A stretch of 6,221 bases of DNA from Rhodoferax sp. (GTDB taxonomy: Bacteria; Pseudomonadota; Gammaproteobacteria; Burkholderiales; Burkholderiaceae_C): assembly GCA_029865675.1 (NCBI GenBank), contig JARXAU010000152.1, positions 1-6,221 of the forward strand, in the 5' to 3' direction. The position numbers were made by a program, and so were the translations under genes. The first letter of the stretch is position 1, and the number at the start of each line of letters is the position of its first letter. Under the pieces are notes generated by a model that was not told where the DNA came from, made no database searches, and saw only the letters and a list, made by a program, of their open reading frames with translations. Positions 5,886-6,221 of this stretch are shown piece by piece.

Positions 5886-6221
5886 ATGAAATTTACAGGC
5901 GAACGCTTTATCCCAACCGAACAGGGCCGCATCAGGCTTGAACACTACCATCGTTATGCTGCAGTTCAAGATATTGTGGCTGGACAAGACGTACTCGATT
6001 TGGCATGTGGTGAGGGATATGGGTCATCTTTCATGTCAGATGTCGCTCGCACGATTGTCGGGGTAGATATTTCACAAGAGGCAGTTCAATACGCGTCGTC
6101 TACTTACCAAAAATCAAATTTGGTGTTCCGCCGGGGTAGTGCGATTGATCTTGATTTTGCTGATGCAGCTTTTGACGTAGTCGTCTCATTCGAGACGATT
6201 GAACATCTTTCAGAACAAGCG
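5886..6221 (+). CDS. Class I SAM-dependent methyltransferase, N-terminal part (3' end outside window)
   Basis: The first 112 residues are visible and the frame is open at the window edge. After MKFTGERFIPTE and LEHYHRYA at 19-26 comes motif I, VLDLACGEGYG at 36-46, which binds S-adenosylmethionine. It is followed by the acidic strand end GVDIS at 59-63 (Asp61 for the ribose) and FDVVVSFETIEHL at 96-108. Short and long relatives with this N-terminus are common in polysaccharide clusters; some are fused to glycosyltransferase or kinase domains, so the full size cannot be judged here. The start is ATG 5886, one base after the ATPase stop codon; ATG 5881 is out of frame and stops at once. AGGG at 5872-5875 is a weak ribosome binding site. 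I infer that it methylates the glycan, possibly at its growing end. Confidence 0.93.
   Translation, partial: MKFTGERFIPTEQGRIRLEHYHRYAAVQDIVAGQDVLDLACGEGYGSSFMSDVARTIVGVDISQEAVQYASSTYQKSNLVFRRGSAIDLDFADAAFDVVVSFETIEHLSEQA

Overview
This window is part of a cell-surface polysaccharide (O-antigen or similar) biosynthesis and export locus. All recognised genes are on the + strand. The base composition (roughly balanced, slightly GC-rich) and the H-NS-like protein, with its Lys/Ala/Pro-rich linker and RGRP tract, suggest a betaproteobacterium, probably Burkholderiales. That placement is inferred from protein style, not from a marker gene.

Left block (1-1925): the 3' part of a GT4 glycosyltransferase, then an NAD-dependent sugar epimerase/reductase, then a small PglC-type phosphoglycosyl transferase. 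The last two overlap by 4 bases. This block would make the first lipid-linked sugar on undecaprenyl phosphate and begin extending it.

Middle (1926-2675): an H-NS-family nucleoid protein gene (1958-2326) with a good ribosome binding site and a weak terminator-like hairpin at its stop. A roughly 350-base spacer follows with no convincing gene. It does hold a minus-strand stretch that reads like protein, and a short inverted repeat lies just before the next gene.

Right block (2676-6221): a GT2 rhamnosyltransferase-like enzyme, the ABC-2 permease (Wzm type), the ATPase with a C-terminal polysaccharide-binding domain (Wzt type), and the first 112 codons of a SAM-dependent methyltransferase. Wzm, Wzt and the methyltransferase are tightly packed and probably co-transcribed. 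Together they fit the ABC-transporter-dependent route, in which the chain is built on undecaprenyl diphosphate in the cytoplasm, possibly capped by methylation, recognised by the Wzt C-terminal domain and exported through Wzm.

I found no tRNA, rRNA, CRISPR array, complete insertion sequence or attachment site. Nothing here is clearly a new system. The points most worth a second look are the H-NS gene inside the locus, the unexplained spacer after it, the structured leader before the permease gene, and the Wzt-plus-methyltransferase arrangement.
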